Below are positions 9,863 to 21,574 of a stretch of 64,000 bases of DNA, piece by piece. Under the pieces are notes generated by a model that saw only the letters and a list, made by a program, of their open reading frames with translations, was not told the DNA's origin and ran no database searches. Source of the stretch: Notospermus geniculatus (lineage: Eukaryota > Nemertea > Pilidiophora > Heteronemertea > Lineidae); NCBI GenBank assembly GCA_002633025.1, contig NMRB01002100.1, positions 6,031-70,030 on the forward strand, read 5' to 3'. The position numbers and the translations under genes are program-made. Every line of letters starts with the position of its first letter. Positions within the stretch are counted from its first letter, which is position 1.

Positions 9863-12800
9863 TTACAATTCTGGAAAATATTCCCACCCCTTATTCTGCT
9901 GCTCTTTAAGCCCTTTGAGACGGTTAAACACTTTCTTGAACATCTTCATCCGGAAGTTGTCGGCCTTGCTTTCATCATCTTCGGGTTGAGATTCAAGAAT
10001 GGGGACGGGGTTGAGATCAGATTTGGAGGTCAACGTGAAACAGCCAACCTGCCTCTTCATCACCTTCTTCTTAAAGATGGTGGCTTGGCCCTGGAGGCAT
10101 CCAGTGTAGCCCTTGGAGGTTTTCTTCATGTTGGTGAAGACGCCGCAGAAAGGACCAAACATGGGACACTTGCCTTTTCTGCAGATTGGTGTCGGGCGCC
10201 TTGCTGCAAATGAGGGAGTAAAGAATGCATATTAGACCCCCCTGGGAGCTGTGGGACATCGGTATTCAAGTTCTTACGCTATACGAGTTTTTGCAAAGCC
10301 TGAAACCCCCACGCGAACGTCTATCCTCTTGTTCGGTGCTGTCTTCGTGGCATCGAACAGTGGGATTGGCGTTGGCGTTTCGGGGGCTTTGTGATTAGGG
10401 AGTTTTCGCAAAGCCCCCGAAACGCCAACGCGAACGCCAAACCCATTGTTCGATGCCAGGAAGAGAGCACCAAACAAAAGGTAGGCGTTCGCGTTGGCGT
10501 TTCGGGGGCTTTGCGAAAACTCCCTACTCTCCAGTTAGAGTGCCCGCCGTACAGGGTCAAATTTTCATGTTCTGAATTATGCTCAGTAAAGGCTTACATC
10601 TAAGCCCTATTGGTCCTGAATTTGAATTATAAAAGAAACACGTATGAAATATTTGAAAGGCCGGAAAGGAAAGTTCTTACCGGATGTACTTCCTTTCAGT
10701 ACCACCTTCTTCCCGCTAGTGACGCTCAAGGTGAGGTTGCTGCCGCTGTAGACAATGGTGATGCGCACTGAAGAAGAATACAGGTATCCTCATGCGAGGT
10801 ACTCGTTCTATCACGATGACCACCAGAATGTGTGCTTTTATAGTAGCACACCAAGCGATATCGCAAGCGATCTGATCGCCAGCAAGCAAAATCGGCTGTT
10901 GACGCCAGATGTCCGCTTGTGGTAAGCAAGACGTTGCTTTTGCACCCTGTGTGCGGTGGCAAGAACGTTGCCCCGTGTACTGCGGTACTGCCACTTTTTC
11001 TCGACAGCCGGCGCCACTCTCCAACCCAGGGACCAACTACGTTGTCGGCGAATGGACCCGATTTCTCCGTACATTTTGTAATGGATTTTTGTAGTTCGTT
11101 TTGGTGCCACTAGGTGACTCCCTCTACGTAGGCAGACAAATTACCCATCAAACTTACCAGTGATTCTCCGAACCCATCGCTTTACACGGAAAGTCAGAGT
11201 ACACTTGTTGCCTTTGCAATTAAACTTCCTTGATTTGTTGCGCCTCCCGTCGCCGAAGTCAAGGTCGTCGCTCTCAGCCACACCGACGATGTCGAGGATT
11301 TCCGAAAGGCCAGAATGGCAGGTTTCTTCCAAGCCTGAATGTAAGCAACAAGATGATTGGTCAAAGAAATGGGACGAATCTTACTCGTGCAGTGCGCATG
11401 TCAGTGTCAGCCAATGTGTCCTTGGCATGGGCGGATCCAGGGGGGGGGGTGCAGGGGGTGCGCACCCCCCCTTCCCACATCGAGTGCCCTTTTTTGCAGA
11501 AGTGCCTTGCAAAAAACCCCAGTGTTTTTGCCACCCTCTTGCTTGAAATAGCCCGTTTTCTGCCCCGACGACCCGATCAGTCACTCACTGACTCAGCAAC
11601 AGTGAAATCGAAGACGGGTGCGGTTCGCCCGCATTTTTATCCTACAAAGCGGGAAAACGTCAGTCCAGCGTTTTAGTTCCAAATCCTACCGCTGCCTTTT
11701 AAAACAATATTAGACCCCCAAACCCCTCACCCAACCGGCGCACATGCACGTTTCGCAGGAAAAAATCACGCTGAATGACACAACTTGTAATGCCCTGAAA
11801 TGACGGGAAAACGCACCAGAGAGCGTCTAGATTTTCAAATTTTCTGCGGGAGGCCCCCCAGACCTCCCGTCGGGGCGCGCCTTCGGCGCGCATGTCGGGG
11901 GCTTTGCCCCCGACACGGAGTTGCACCCCCTCCTTCACAAAATCCTGGATCCGCCCCTGCTTGGTTGTAATGTTGGGCCTACGTTGTTCCAGCAGTTTCG
12001 GATGAGGTTCATATTTTCTTCTTGATTGTACATTAAGCAAAAGAAGCAAATATATTGTCTCACCGACATGTTGCTGTTGATTTTTGTTCTCTTATTGTTT
12101 CTTTTTGGTAGCAGATGGTCAATAAATCAATGTTCGAGTGTGATATTTCACAGAAAACAAAATCAACTCGAGTGGAGATTCAAAGTCTCACTTTAGGGAC
12201 AAAACGGTTCGAAATACTTTTTGACTCAAAATGAAACAGAAAATATTTCGGCCCGAGACAATGACACCTCGTTCCGAGAGAAAATATTTCGGGTTGAGAT
12301 ACTGACAGTCTCGATCTGAGAGAAAATATTTCAGGCCGAGATGACATTGTCTCGCGCCGAAATATTTTCTGTTTCATTTTGAGTCAAAAAGTGTTTCGAA
12401 CCATTTTGTCCCTAAAGTGAGACTCTGAGTCTCCACTCGAGTTGATTTTTNGAACGCCTTAACCCAAAGCGGTCCAATGTGCTGTGTGGCTCCCTGCAGA
12501 TGACCTTTATGTCCATCTGACGTTTCGGCCTGATCGGGCATCCAATATGGCCGCCAGGTGGCGTAACCCGAAAATCATCAAAGTGCTGTAACTCAGGAAC
12601 GACTTGACCCAAAGCGTTCCAATGTGCTATGTGGTCCCCTGCAGATGACCTTTATGTGCATGTGAATTTCCGGCCCGATCAGACATCCAATATGGCCGCT
12701 AGGTGGCATAACCCCAAAATCAAAGTCCTACCTGGGAATGACTCATAACTGATATGTACCTCCCTCTGTCATTGGACTATTATGTCCAACCCGGTGAGCA

Positions 12801-13981
12801 CATGGTCCATGGACCATTTCATTTTCTGTGTTGGCAAGAAACCAGTTGTCATCATGTGATCCCAACTTATAAGAAACACCTTAACCAATATGTTTTGGTT
12901 GATCAGCCACAAAGAATTCTTTATCGCGTGACGTTCTTAACAAGTAGCGCAGACAGTGGGAGGTACGTGCTTCTGCAGGTTAGAAGATAGACCATTGCTT
13001 TTACATTACAATTGACCAATTTCTTATGAATGTCTTGGGTTAAAATCTAGGATCATGTTTTCACCATAAAGGAATGATGTTCTAATGTATTTGTCATTAA
13101 ATCGCATATTAATAGGCCTACCTGATCACGAGTGTGACCTTTATTTGAATTTTCTAGAACTGTCTGGCAATTTGAGAGTCAAATGCTAGTATCACCACTC
13201 CGTAGTGGCTTAAAATATACCGTAGCCTACGTATAAATTAGCGCGCAGTTAAATGACGACATGTAAATATCACCCTTTGTTTTTGCCATGCTGGACGACT
13301 TCCTCACATATGATGGCAACATGTGGCCAAACGATCGATCTAAACCGAGTGTTTCAAGACAAACATTATGGAATCATCATTTTGAGCCTTTTGTAGGTAG
13401 GGTAGGCCTACTTGAAACATTCTTTGATGTAGGCGGCGGTGCGGCAGGGGCGGGGCGGTGCCACAGTAAGCCCGCTGATTGCTGTCCCCCTCGACATTAC
13501 TGCTTGTGTTTTACTAGTACAAAAAAAATCGGCGTTATAAACCAGTTAGAACACAGCGCGCGTGTCCAAAACAAGATTTGTCACCAACGTGACGTTAGTG
13601 CTTTCTTGGCTATCTTGATCAGTTAACGTCACGTTACCGAAAAATTGCTTCGTAAACGATAAGATTTAGGCTAACGCTATATCCGGCGTACATTTTGCAA
13701 TGTAACAACGTTAACTGGTGTTACCGTAAGCGGGATGATCTCTTAAACTCTCTATTGTCAAAATAGCTCCAACGGTATTTTGAACAAATCAGCCCTAGCT
13801 ACTCTTGGGGAAAATATCGAGGAATCGGGAACTTACCTCCGCTTTCGATCAGGTAGTGGGAGAAATTCTTGACCATTGCAGCCTCAAGTTTTTCATTGGG
13901 GTTGAGTTGATCTTCAAAGCTCCCCTCAGAGGCAACGGCCCCGCAGACGAAAAAAGCCAGTGCGATCGCCAAATACTTCAT
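9863..13981 (-). CDS. Secreted eight-cysteine protein, DUF4773-like, four exons
   Basis: Exons on the minus strand are 13981-13837, 11334-11158, 10767-10681 and 10203-9863. All donors are GTAAG, all acceptors end in CAG, and every intron is phase 1, giving 249 residues. Residues 1-18 are a signal peptide (MKYLAIALAFFVCGAVAS). The mature part has eight cysteines at about 54, 88, 93, 144, 149, 156, 172 and 191, and N-glycosylation sequons at 39 (NFS), 81 (NKS) and 118 (NLT). The order CKGNKC, a beta-rich RITIVYSGSNLTLSV segment, a Pro/Cys segment (RRPTPIC), a GYTGC and a final VGCF matches my recollection of DUF4773 secreted proteins of invertebrates. That domain's function is unknown. The C-terminal tail (193-249) is charged and cysteine-free. 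Introns hold many repeats. The exon structure is firm; the family name is a pattern match. Confidence 0.8.
10283..10393. mobile_element. Diverged GGGAGTTTTCGC foldback copy
   Basis: A degraded copy of the element at 10398-10525 lies head to tail with it (GAGTTTTTGCAAAGCC at the left, GGCGTTTCGGGGGCTTTG at the right). It lies just upstream of the last exon (10203) of the secreted protein gene, in its third intron. Confidence 0.6.
10398..10525. mobile_element. Foldback MITE GGGAGTTTTCGCAAAGCC, copy 1
   Basis: The two arms, GGGAGTTTTCGCAAAGCCCC and its inverse, are about 45 bases and nearly perfect. The interior is short and includes CCAACGCGAACGCC on both arms. TA flanks both ends. A second copy is at 21444-21574. 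Confidence 0.85.
11425..11480. repeat. GGATCCAGG G/C-homopolymer element (fragment)
   Basis: GGCGGATCCAGGGGGGGGGG is followed by TGCAGGGGGTGCGCACCCCC. It is the same signature as at 7980-8160 and belongs to the dispersed GGATCC family. It lies in intron 1 of the secreted protein gene. Confidence 0.6.
11860..11960. repeat. GGATCCAGG element, inverted fragment
   Basis: It ends in AAAATCCTGGATCCGCCCCT, the inverse of the GGATCC signature. A GGGGGCTTTGCCCCC palindrome lies near 11900. Confidence 0.6.
12160..12450. mobile_element. Long-arm foldback element
   Basis: The left arm begins AAAATCAACTCGAGTGGAGA and the right arm is its near-perfect inverse ending in TTGATTTT. Homology between the arms extends about 90 bases, through CTCACTTTAGGGACAAAA and GAAACAGAAAATATTTCGG. 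The centre has three GAGAAAATATTTC units. A single N follows at 12451. It lies in intron 1 of the secreted protein gene. Confidence 0.85.
12452..12745. repeat. Two tandem units of about 150 bases
   Basis: The blocks at about 12455-12600 and 12601-12745 each run from ACCCAAAGCG through CAATGTGCT, GCAGATGACCTTTATGT and CCAATATGGCCGC to GGTGGC. They are diverged at about one base in seven. Confidence 0.75.
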
Positions 13982-14544
13982 TTTGGTAGGTGAACTCGCA
14001 ACCAAATGAGAGACCTGTCCGACTGCCCTGGGATCTTGTGACAATTTCAAAATACCCGGATGAGAAATTTCATTCATAACGAGAAGAAAGCAACACAAAG
14101 GGGATTTGCACCGCATGGAACGGGTCGTTTTTGCTGAATGGTAGTCTTGCGCAGGTGTCTTGTGCAGTTGAGTGTTTTATGGCGTTCGGTGAACAGGGTG
14201 AGAGTAAGTTTAAGGGAGACTCAAGGAGGGAGACTAGGCCTACGTGTTGGATTTGATTTGAGGTCAGAGACGTCATCCCACAAATAAGTTTGACGGACTC
14301 AGCTGACATTCGGTGGAGTCAATAGCAAGGGCGTTGCGAACCGCGCACGAGAGCAACGTAGGCCTATTGACCGCGCAAGCTCAGAGACAAACGCGTCACT
14401 GCACATCCAAGATGGCGGCTGTGGGGCCATCTTGAATTCAGTTTCCGTCAAACATTGACATGGCAACTCGTGTTCTTCTCCATCAATGGTGCTTTCCAGA
14501 ACTCCCGGAAGTTGCCAAGTTCTGAAAAGTGCCCAGTATCTCAC

Positions 14545-14631
14545 GTGTTCCCACTCGTCCTTGCGGCCACCGAGGGGCCAGGCGAAGAGAGCGAACCCGG
14601 CCACAAGCATCCTTGTTACAACACTTTCCAT
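14545..14631 (-). CDS. Possible signal-peptide first exon
   Basis: An ATG with G at -3 opens 29 codons (MESVVTRMLVAGFALFAWPL, then GGRKDEWEH) that read like a signal peptide, ending at a donor CAC|GTGAGA. No following exon was found in the 560 bases before the secreted protein gene on the same strand. It could be accidental. Confidence 0.2.
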
Positions 14632-14984
14632 CTCCTTCAAACATTATAATGATCATTAGTAACTTCTATGGGCTTCTAAAGGAGCCGCCTTCGTTTACTC
14701 AACCCGAGCCTTCGGTTCAAACTGTCATTTCTATTGGCACAAGCGACAAATGACCGCCATCATTATTAGCATAAGCGACAAATGACTCGGATGATGCATC
14801 GTATCTGCTGCTTTGTTGTTCACGTGACGCGCGGATGACAAATCGCCATCATTCAACCATTGTGTTTTAATTTCCAATGAAATAGCAAATATTTATCGAT
14901 TCTGTGCACAACCGATGGTGCTTAAAAACATCTGTTTGAGCATCGGGACAACAAAACTACGAAAAAGGATGGGGTTGCAAAAGT

Positions 14985-15080
14985 TTGGACGCCGCTTCAA
15001 AAATCGATTTATCAAAAACCGCACCACTCGCCGCAAATCACGGTGGGATCCGTTGTACATGTGGTGGAAACGGGACTTTG
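14985..15080. mobile_element. Half of a CCGCTCGCCGCAAACC foldback element
   Basis: AAACCGCACCACTCGCCGCA, then CACGGTGGGATCCGTTG and GTGGAAACGGGA match the right half of the elements at 37695-37874, 49419-49586 and 62387-62583. Confidence 0.6.
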
Positions 15081-15775
15081 GGATCAGGGACACAGAAATC
15101 GCTGTCAAATCTGGTCCGGTCGAGATGGAATTGTGCGCGACAAGTTGCTGGTGTAACATCTGTGGTTGATCCGGGTCTGCCAGTGTCCCCCTATAATGGA
15201 CAGACGGAATACGCCGCGAATTTTACAGTATGGAACATACACACACGTGGCAGTCTGTTTCCAGCGCGGGAAACGCAGAGATAGACAGAAATACCGACAA
15301 AGCGTCATCCAAGTTACATGTAGTTCCCAATACAAATAACAGATGGCGCCCTATCTCAATTTCTTCCGCTCGTCCCGAACACTTCGGTGGCGTCTTCAGC
15401 CCTTTTAAAAACTTCCAAAGAACAATGCAACTTTATTTATTTTAATATCCTGGTGGCAACAAGTGGCCTACAAACCAGCAGCGGTGTGGGGCCTTCTAAA
15501 CTCATCAACCTTGTCATATTATTTCACTAACACGTGCCTTGTAAAGAACGGAAATCTTGTCTTGTGTCTGACAGGCGTTTGTTAATAAGACGATGATAAA
15601 TCACCCAATTGCTGGAAAGAAAACCAACAGAAAACTATAAATCATTGTTTCTTCGGTGCAGGCTACTTTTAAGTTGACACTGGTTTGTTTCTGCTGCGAA
15701 TTCGGTATCATCGTTACCGTGCCCGGTCGCCATGAGTGGTCCACGACAGTCCGTGATTGGCACGGGCCCCAGAAG
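15081..15775. other. Unannotated non-coding stretch
   Basis: Nothing beyond short frames is seen here. Confidence 0.4.
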
Positions 15776-15895
15776 GGACGGATCCAGGATTTCGGGAAAG
15801 AGGGAGCGCACTGTGCTAGAAACATTGAAATCTGCGGTGAATTTCAATGATTTGCTCCAAATTTCAGATTTTCACGGTCGATTTTACAGATATGT
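15776..15895. mobile_element. GGATCCAGGATTTC repeat, copy 2
   Basis: It matches 7995-8115 base for base over most of its length (GGGACGGATCCAGGATTTCG, GCTAGAAACATTGAAATCT). It lacks the G/C-rich right part of copy 1. Confidence 0.75.
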
Positions 15896-17004
15896 TGGCT
15901 GAAGGGGAAAACATGAACATTTTCTTGTTGGCTGATCGTTCATTGACTGGTTGATCGAGCGCGTTCGTCAACAACTGGTAGTGACCTCTAGTGTTCAGAA
16001 AAGGACTTTGGCACCAAGTGTTTCAGTGGTTGAGGGTGACAGCTTCGAGCGGAGGCCGATACCACTGAATTATTGAGTGTAATGGACACTAGTGACATCA
16101 CAACTCCTGGCAATAGTCTCCATGGATTGATAAAAACTCAAAAATTTACAATGAGTGGAGTCTCCCTTTAAACCAGTGTTAGTGAAAGATGAGACAAATC
16201 TGTGACAATTTGTTAAGTTCTGTAAACAAACATGATGTAGTTTCCTATTCCGATTATTATCTCATTTGTTCCCGGTGATTGATGGGGTCCGTGTCAGGAC
16301 GGGGGTCAGGCACATGTGTAGTGATCTTTTTTGGTATGGCTGGTGTTGAAATCAACAAGTAGGCCTAGGCCTTGTATTTTTCATTTTAATAGGCCACATA
16401 AAAAGAATACTTGTTTAGCGTCCCCTCTCGACCGTCAAAATGCCCCCGACCCATAGGCCTGCATGTGTAATTTGTTACGTTTTATTTTCGAAAAATCGCG
16501 AAAAAAATCATGCCAAAAACGCACCAAATTGGAAAGACACCTTGTTTGTATCTGTAGAGTGCTTTATTTCAACTTCAATAAAACATTTTAACAAAGAATG
16601 AACTGATTCTTCCCCTATTGTGCTGTTTGATACCTTACTTGCATGTCTTTCCAAAACTGCTTCTAAAAAACTCCCTCCCGACCCTGAAAATTGAGATGGC
16701 CGGATGCTAAACAAGTTTTTTTATGTGGCCTTATGAAAGTTCGCAAGGGGAAAGGCCTGTGCGTGAAGTTTTTTACTCGATCGCTGACAGAGATGATGTT
16801 TGTCTCTCGGCCGTAGAATCCCCGTTTCAACTACGGTGTTTCCAGTCACGATATGCAGTGAGTGCTACGGAAAACTGCACCGATCTTCGCAAAATGCGGC
16901 GGCAACCGCTGCCGTGGAAACGGGCCTGTGTCAACTGCGATGATGCGGTGAGCTCGAGAAACACGCCCACATAGCATCACCAGTTTGCACACAACGCCGC
17001 TAGG
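15896..17004. other. Unannotated non-coding stretch
   Basis: No gene or clear repeat is seen. Runs of TAGGCCTA-type words are present. Confidence 0.4.
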
Positions 17005-17007
17005 TAA

Positions 17008-17870
17008 GGGGTGGTTCAACATTTTCAACATTTTCACAAGTCTACAGAGCGTAGACTTTTTCATGACCCCCTCCCTCCCCCCAAAAGTCTACATAAAAAA
17101 TGTTGATTCCTCTGCCCCCATGAACGGGCTCTTGGAGTGCATCTGATGGTCCATAAGGTGACTTTCACTTGAATTGAAATAGGAAACCTTTAATTTGAAA
17201 GAAAGATACGTTTATTAAAAGTAAACTGCATACATTTACCATCATACATTGTCATACTGAGTTGCCATTCTACAAAGAAGGTCCAGATGACTTGAATTAG
17301 GCTTACATTGTTGTCATTGCAAGCCAATGACTTCTACATGTAGGCCAAAAACAAGAGCAACGCAGAGCGTGGCAGATGCCCCCGCACGTTTGCTGAGTTG
17401 GTTTTCCCTCAAATCAAACTGATGAAAGGAATGATGTTCCTTGAAATCAAGAGAATCTGATTTCAAGATGGCTGCTATGGCAGCCATATTGTAAATTGGA
17501 ATATGACCATTTTCGAAGGGGACCTTCCTCTAGTCACCCCAACATACATACAAAAAAAATCAATTTGATTGGACCAACTGTTTTCTTTCAAATGATCAGA
17601 AATAGCAAAGTTAACGGCCAGACAACAATGCCGGACAACAACAGCAAGAACAACGCCGGCGACGGACGGACATAATGTGTGACGACGTACAGAAACGGGG
17701 GCATAAAAAAGGCATCTCAGAAAAGGGTGTAACTATCGGCATGACTGCTCCATTGATCTTTGGATCAACATTTTCATAATACACAAAAAGTCTACAGCAG
17801 GTGCTAACCCCCTCCCCCCTAGTCTACGGTTTGTAGACTTGTGAAAATGTTGAAAATGTTGAACCACCCC
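17008..17870. mobile_element. 863-bp TIR element, TAA target
   Basis: The left end is GGGGTGGTTCAACATTTTCA and the right end is its inverse, with arm homology of about 40 bases including CACAAGTCTACA. TAA flanks both sides (17005-17007 and 17871-17873). The interior includes an AAGATGGCTGC...GCAGCCATATTG palindrome near 17466. No ORF over 60 codons, so it is non-autonomous. The TWA duplication suggests a PIF/Harbinger type. Confidence 0.85.
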
Positions 17871-18289
17871 TAACGCCTAACGCCACTCGTCCATGGGCTC
17901 CACGGAGCAATCTAAAACGCGGAGACCCATACCGAAGCCGAGGTGGGCCAGATTTTTGCTGCACCGTGTATTCGTAACGACATCAAACGGGTCGAAAAGA
18001 CACCTTATCAGTCACTTAGTAGCTCAATAAATGACCCGTGAAAAACTGATTAATTTTGATATCGTTGACACGGTTATTTCTGCATACCTGTTCTGCGTCT
18101 GGACCCTATCAGTAAGTTCGTCACACAACATTTATTACTTATCAGTAATTAGTAATTAGTAATGTTACAGTCATTTGATCCATATATAATAATGTTGAAG
18201 CCATAGCATTATCGGGCGGTGGTAAGTACGGGAGAGGCCACGTCAAGCTACTCGTGTTCTTCACTTGGATGGGGTCTTACTTGACCATG

Positions 18290-18400
18290 CGACGGACTGA
18301 AGAGACAGGGATGATTAATCCCATATGACCCGGGATTCGAACCCGGGACCTGCCGCTTGCGGACGAGATAACCACTTAGGCTAACGCTCCTGAGTTAATA
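18290..18400 (-). mobile_element. tRNA-derived repeat head
   Basis: On the minus strand TTAGCCTAAGTGG (A-box-like) is followed by GGGTTCGAATCCC (B box). The outer stem does not close (AGGAGCG against GGGTCAT), so it is a tRNA-derived SINE or pseudogene rather than a working tRNA. Confidence 0.55.
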
Positions 18401-18429
18401 AATGTGCTTGCTTCTGGATGAAAGCCAAT

Positions 18430-18765
18430 TTGAAGCTGACCGACGTGGCAGCCATATTGTATGTCGCAGAGTACCCGTTTTCGGAACCAACCCGTGTCAC
18501 TGTCCACACCCACTGTGAAAATTAATCATATTGGACAAGTAGTCCTCCTTGAAATGGACGAAAAGCAAGTTCAAGATGGCCGCCGTGGCTGTGCCATATT
18601 GAATATTCCAGAGCATCCATTTTCGGAAGAAACCACCTTGTTTTCATTCTCGACACGCACAGCGAAGATGAATGAAATTTGATGAGCAGTTCTCCTTGAA
18701 ATGGAGGAAACCGATTTCAAAATGGCTGCTGTGGCAGCCATATTGAATATCTTAGAGCACATCGC
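18430..18765. repeat. Tandem AAGATGGCCGCC...GCCATATTG units
   Basis: Three units of about 150 bases each carry AAGATGGCCGCC or AAAATGGCTGCTG followed by GCCATATTGAATAT and then CATTTTCGGAA. Single copies of the same AAGATGGC/GCCATATTG palindrome occur at 17464, 14410 and 61090. Confidence 0.7.
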
Positions 18766-18779
18766 GATCACATTTAACG

Positions 18780-20220
18780 TCGTGTGTTCGATTTTTTAGG
18801 AACATCCCGTAGCGTGTGTGTTATCTGAAGAATTCTTTCCGGTCATTGAGTCCAAGAAGCGTGACAGCGTCTGCCCTGCCGGTAGCATGTCATTCTAATG
18901 ACAGGTGACATTTCAGCTTCAATGACGGGCCCCTCCAAAATGTCGGTTGGTGGGTCACCACCCCCTCATCTCACGCCTGGTCATGATAAAACTATTTAAT
19001 TTCCAATTATGTACTCGATATGACATTATAGTCCTTATCTGCTTTTTTGAGGATTTTGGCCCCTTGCCAAGATACCAGTGTGATTTTAGATGACTTTCAA
19101 CACTATGCTCAGCTTCGTCTTAAAAAACTCGACAAAAGTTAGGTAAACAGACATGGTGACTTGTGACTGGTTTCCATAAAAACACTGAACAGGTGTGAAT
19201 AAACAGACAAAGAAGGTGATGAGTTTTGCAGTCCCCTGTAAATGGCTCAGTACTTGGAAATGATCGTCTCCCACCGGGCTGAAAAACATGGTCCTTATGG
19301 TCACAAATCCACCGGGCCCCGTACGATTTTCCCCACCCAGCGGCTTCCTGTGGATTTTAGAGACTGAAACACGGATCTAAGATGAATTATGCCGAAATCG
19401 CCTCAATAGATAAGCGGAAATTCGACTGGATCAAACTAGGCATTGGAGAAATTGGCCAAAATGTCTGTTTTTACTCGCCGTACGGGCCCCGGAATGGATA
19501 TGTGACTGGGGCTTTAGGCACCTGTTGAATCGACCCAGGCTGTAAGCAGAAGTAAACCTCAGATCAAATACCTAAGGTCGATATTTGTATTTGTATCTGA
19601 TTTTCCATCAGGGCCGAAGCCATTGCATTATTGGCCCTGGTGTGCGGAAGATTATTATTATTTTTATTTCCAGGGGTACGTCCTTTTAGAAGTCATATAC
19701 GTGCTAAACCTCATCATTTTGTAGGTCATGTCATCACATACTGTGCACTAATTGACCCGTGAAGTTATGCCGAAAATATAACCTATAAATCTTGTCACTT
19801 GAATGTTAAATAAATATTGCAAATTTGATAATGACGCATTGATGGGGGTTTAATGAACATGGAAAGAGCTTCCTTGAGAAAACACTTTTCAAAGTACAGT
19901 AGTTCCAAAAAATGACGTCAAGTGGCGCTGGTGTCGTTGTTGTGATCGTAAGCGACCATTTCTTCCCAACAATCGGTATTGTAATATTCCGTAGGCCTAC
20001 GACAACGTTCTGCGAAGATTCGAGTACTTTCACGTTTGGCAAAATGACCAAACCACGTCCAATCGGTAGCCTGTGCACTTTCACCCTAGGCATGGAAGGC
20101 TAACCGGACCGTTGCGTAAACTCACAAATGACGAACCATTTTGACATATCAAGTCCTACGGCCACAGTTCGAAATGGAGGGGGGGGGTTATATCTACGAT
20201 AGAGGGCAGCACACTGAGAC
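18780..20220. other. Non-coding stretch with one short repeated block
   Basis: I see no gene. The block CAAACCACGTCCAATCGGTAG at about 20052 is repeated at about 20828, on either side of the hairpin and the N gap. Confidence 0.45.
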
Positions 20221-20304
20221 CCATTTTGGTTCCCGAAGTCACAGTCTGATGGCGTCGTTTTGTGACAACGACGCCATCAGACGGTGACTTCGGAAACCAA
20301 AATG
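20221..20304. repeat. Near-perfect short-loop hairpin
   Basis: Two arms of about 38 bases (CATTTTGGTTCCCGAAGTCA ... and its inverse) are separated by a 7-base loop (TTGTGAC). Only about two mismatches are seen between the arms. The arms contain CTGATGGCGTCGTT and AACGACGCCATCAG next to the loop. Confidence 0.9.
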
Positions 20305-20487
20305 ACAGAGACCAGGATGCGTATTGTGTGGGAAATTGATCAGGACCTAGAAATCACTTTCAAGTTTTAATAACCACTAGTGACACCTATTGAGGCAGTG
20401 GGCTATGGTTCTCATTCGACTGCGCTCCTTCCCTGGACTAAGCAAGACAAGAACAAGGGTAGGAATGATTGGAACGCTTGTCAGCAG

Positions 20488-20646
20488 NNNNNNNNNNNNN
20501 NNNNNNNNNNNNNNNNNNNNNNNNNNNNNNNNNNNNNNNNNNNNNNNNNNNNNNNNNNNNNNNNNNNNNNNNNNNNNNNNNNNNNNNNNNNNNNNNNNNN
20601 NNNNNNNNNNNNNNNNNNNNNNNNNNNNNNNNNNNNNNNNNNNNNN
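20488..20646. other. Assembly gap (159 N)
   Basis: A run of N; frames spanning it are meaningless. Confidence 1.
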
Positions 20647-21127
20647 ACGCATTTGAGATCCAACACCGTGCTCCTTTAAAAGGCAATCGGAAGTCCTTAT
20701 TCGCCAGGGAACGCAACCCCGTCTGAAGCCAAAATCGCAACAGTGGATCACCCGCTTAAAGAAACGTTGATTCCAATATATCAGCGTCAGGTCAGCAAGT
20801 GCACCCGATACGTTTGGCAGAAGGATCAAACCACGTCCAATCGGTAGCCTATCTTCATTCTTATCTCTCGTCTGTCTAAATATCAATCCACGATCAGACA
20901 AACATTGAAATATTTGTACACAAATCCCTGTCAAAAATCTGACATGCCAACTGAGATGGGTCGTTCGGTGCGTTTAAAAGTTAACTTCGTCGTTGAAGAA
21001 AATTTCGTTTGCATTGTCCTGAATTCTTTTTCTGAACAGTGTGTAAATTATGTCGTGTGTGGAGACGCAAGTAGCTGAATCTGGACGAACGTGTGGCCGC
21101 ATTGGGCTGACTTACTTGTAGGTACCA

Positions 21128-21297
21128 TGCCCAGTGGCGGATTCGGGGGGAGGGGGCGGCCCGCGCCACCTTGGCGACAGAGTTGTTTTTTGTGCCTCAG
21201 GTGCCTGGAAAATGCATATTTGGCATCCCATTTTTTCTGAGGGAGCCCCCCCCCCGACCCCTGTGTGCCCTTTCCGGAAATCCTGGATCCGCCCCGC
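21128..21297. mobile_element. GGATCC-family foldback element
   Basis: The left end is AGTGGCGGATTCGGGGGGAG and the right end is GGAAATCCTGGATCCGCCCC. A C-run lies near 21249. Same group as 7980-8160. Confidence 0.65.
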
Positions 21298-21443
21298 AAA
21301 CAGAGGTCAAAATGAATAGACTGAACTGATCAATTATAACATCCAGTGTGGGCGTTCCACATTTTACGGGTTGCGTTACCAACTTTTATCTCTAATTGAA
21401 GCTCTTTTTTTGAAATTCCGATTCAGGGCCTACTAGTATATTA

Positions 21444-21574
21444 GGGAGTTTTCGCAAAGCCCCCGAAACGCCAACGCGAACGCCAAACCCATTGTTAGAT
21501 GCCATGAGGACAGCTCCGAACAAAATAAAGGACAGACGTTCGCGTTGGCGTTTCGGGGCTTTGCGAAAACTCCC
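21444..21574. mobile_element. Foldback MITE GGGAGTTTTCGCAAAGCC, copy 2
   Basis: It has the same arms as 10398-10525 and the same core (CGCCAAACCCATTGTT). TTA precedes it. Confidence 0.85.

Noticed and set aside
18300-18400. Functional tRNA gene
   Set aside because: A and B boxes are present but the acceptor stem does not pair, so it is a tRNA-derived repeat.
20377-20934. Long frames across the N run
   Set aside because: The frame is mostly undetermined residues from the assembly gap.
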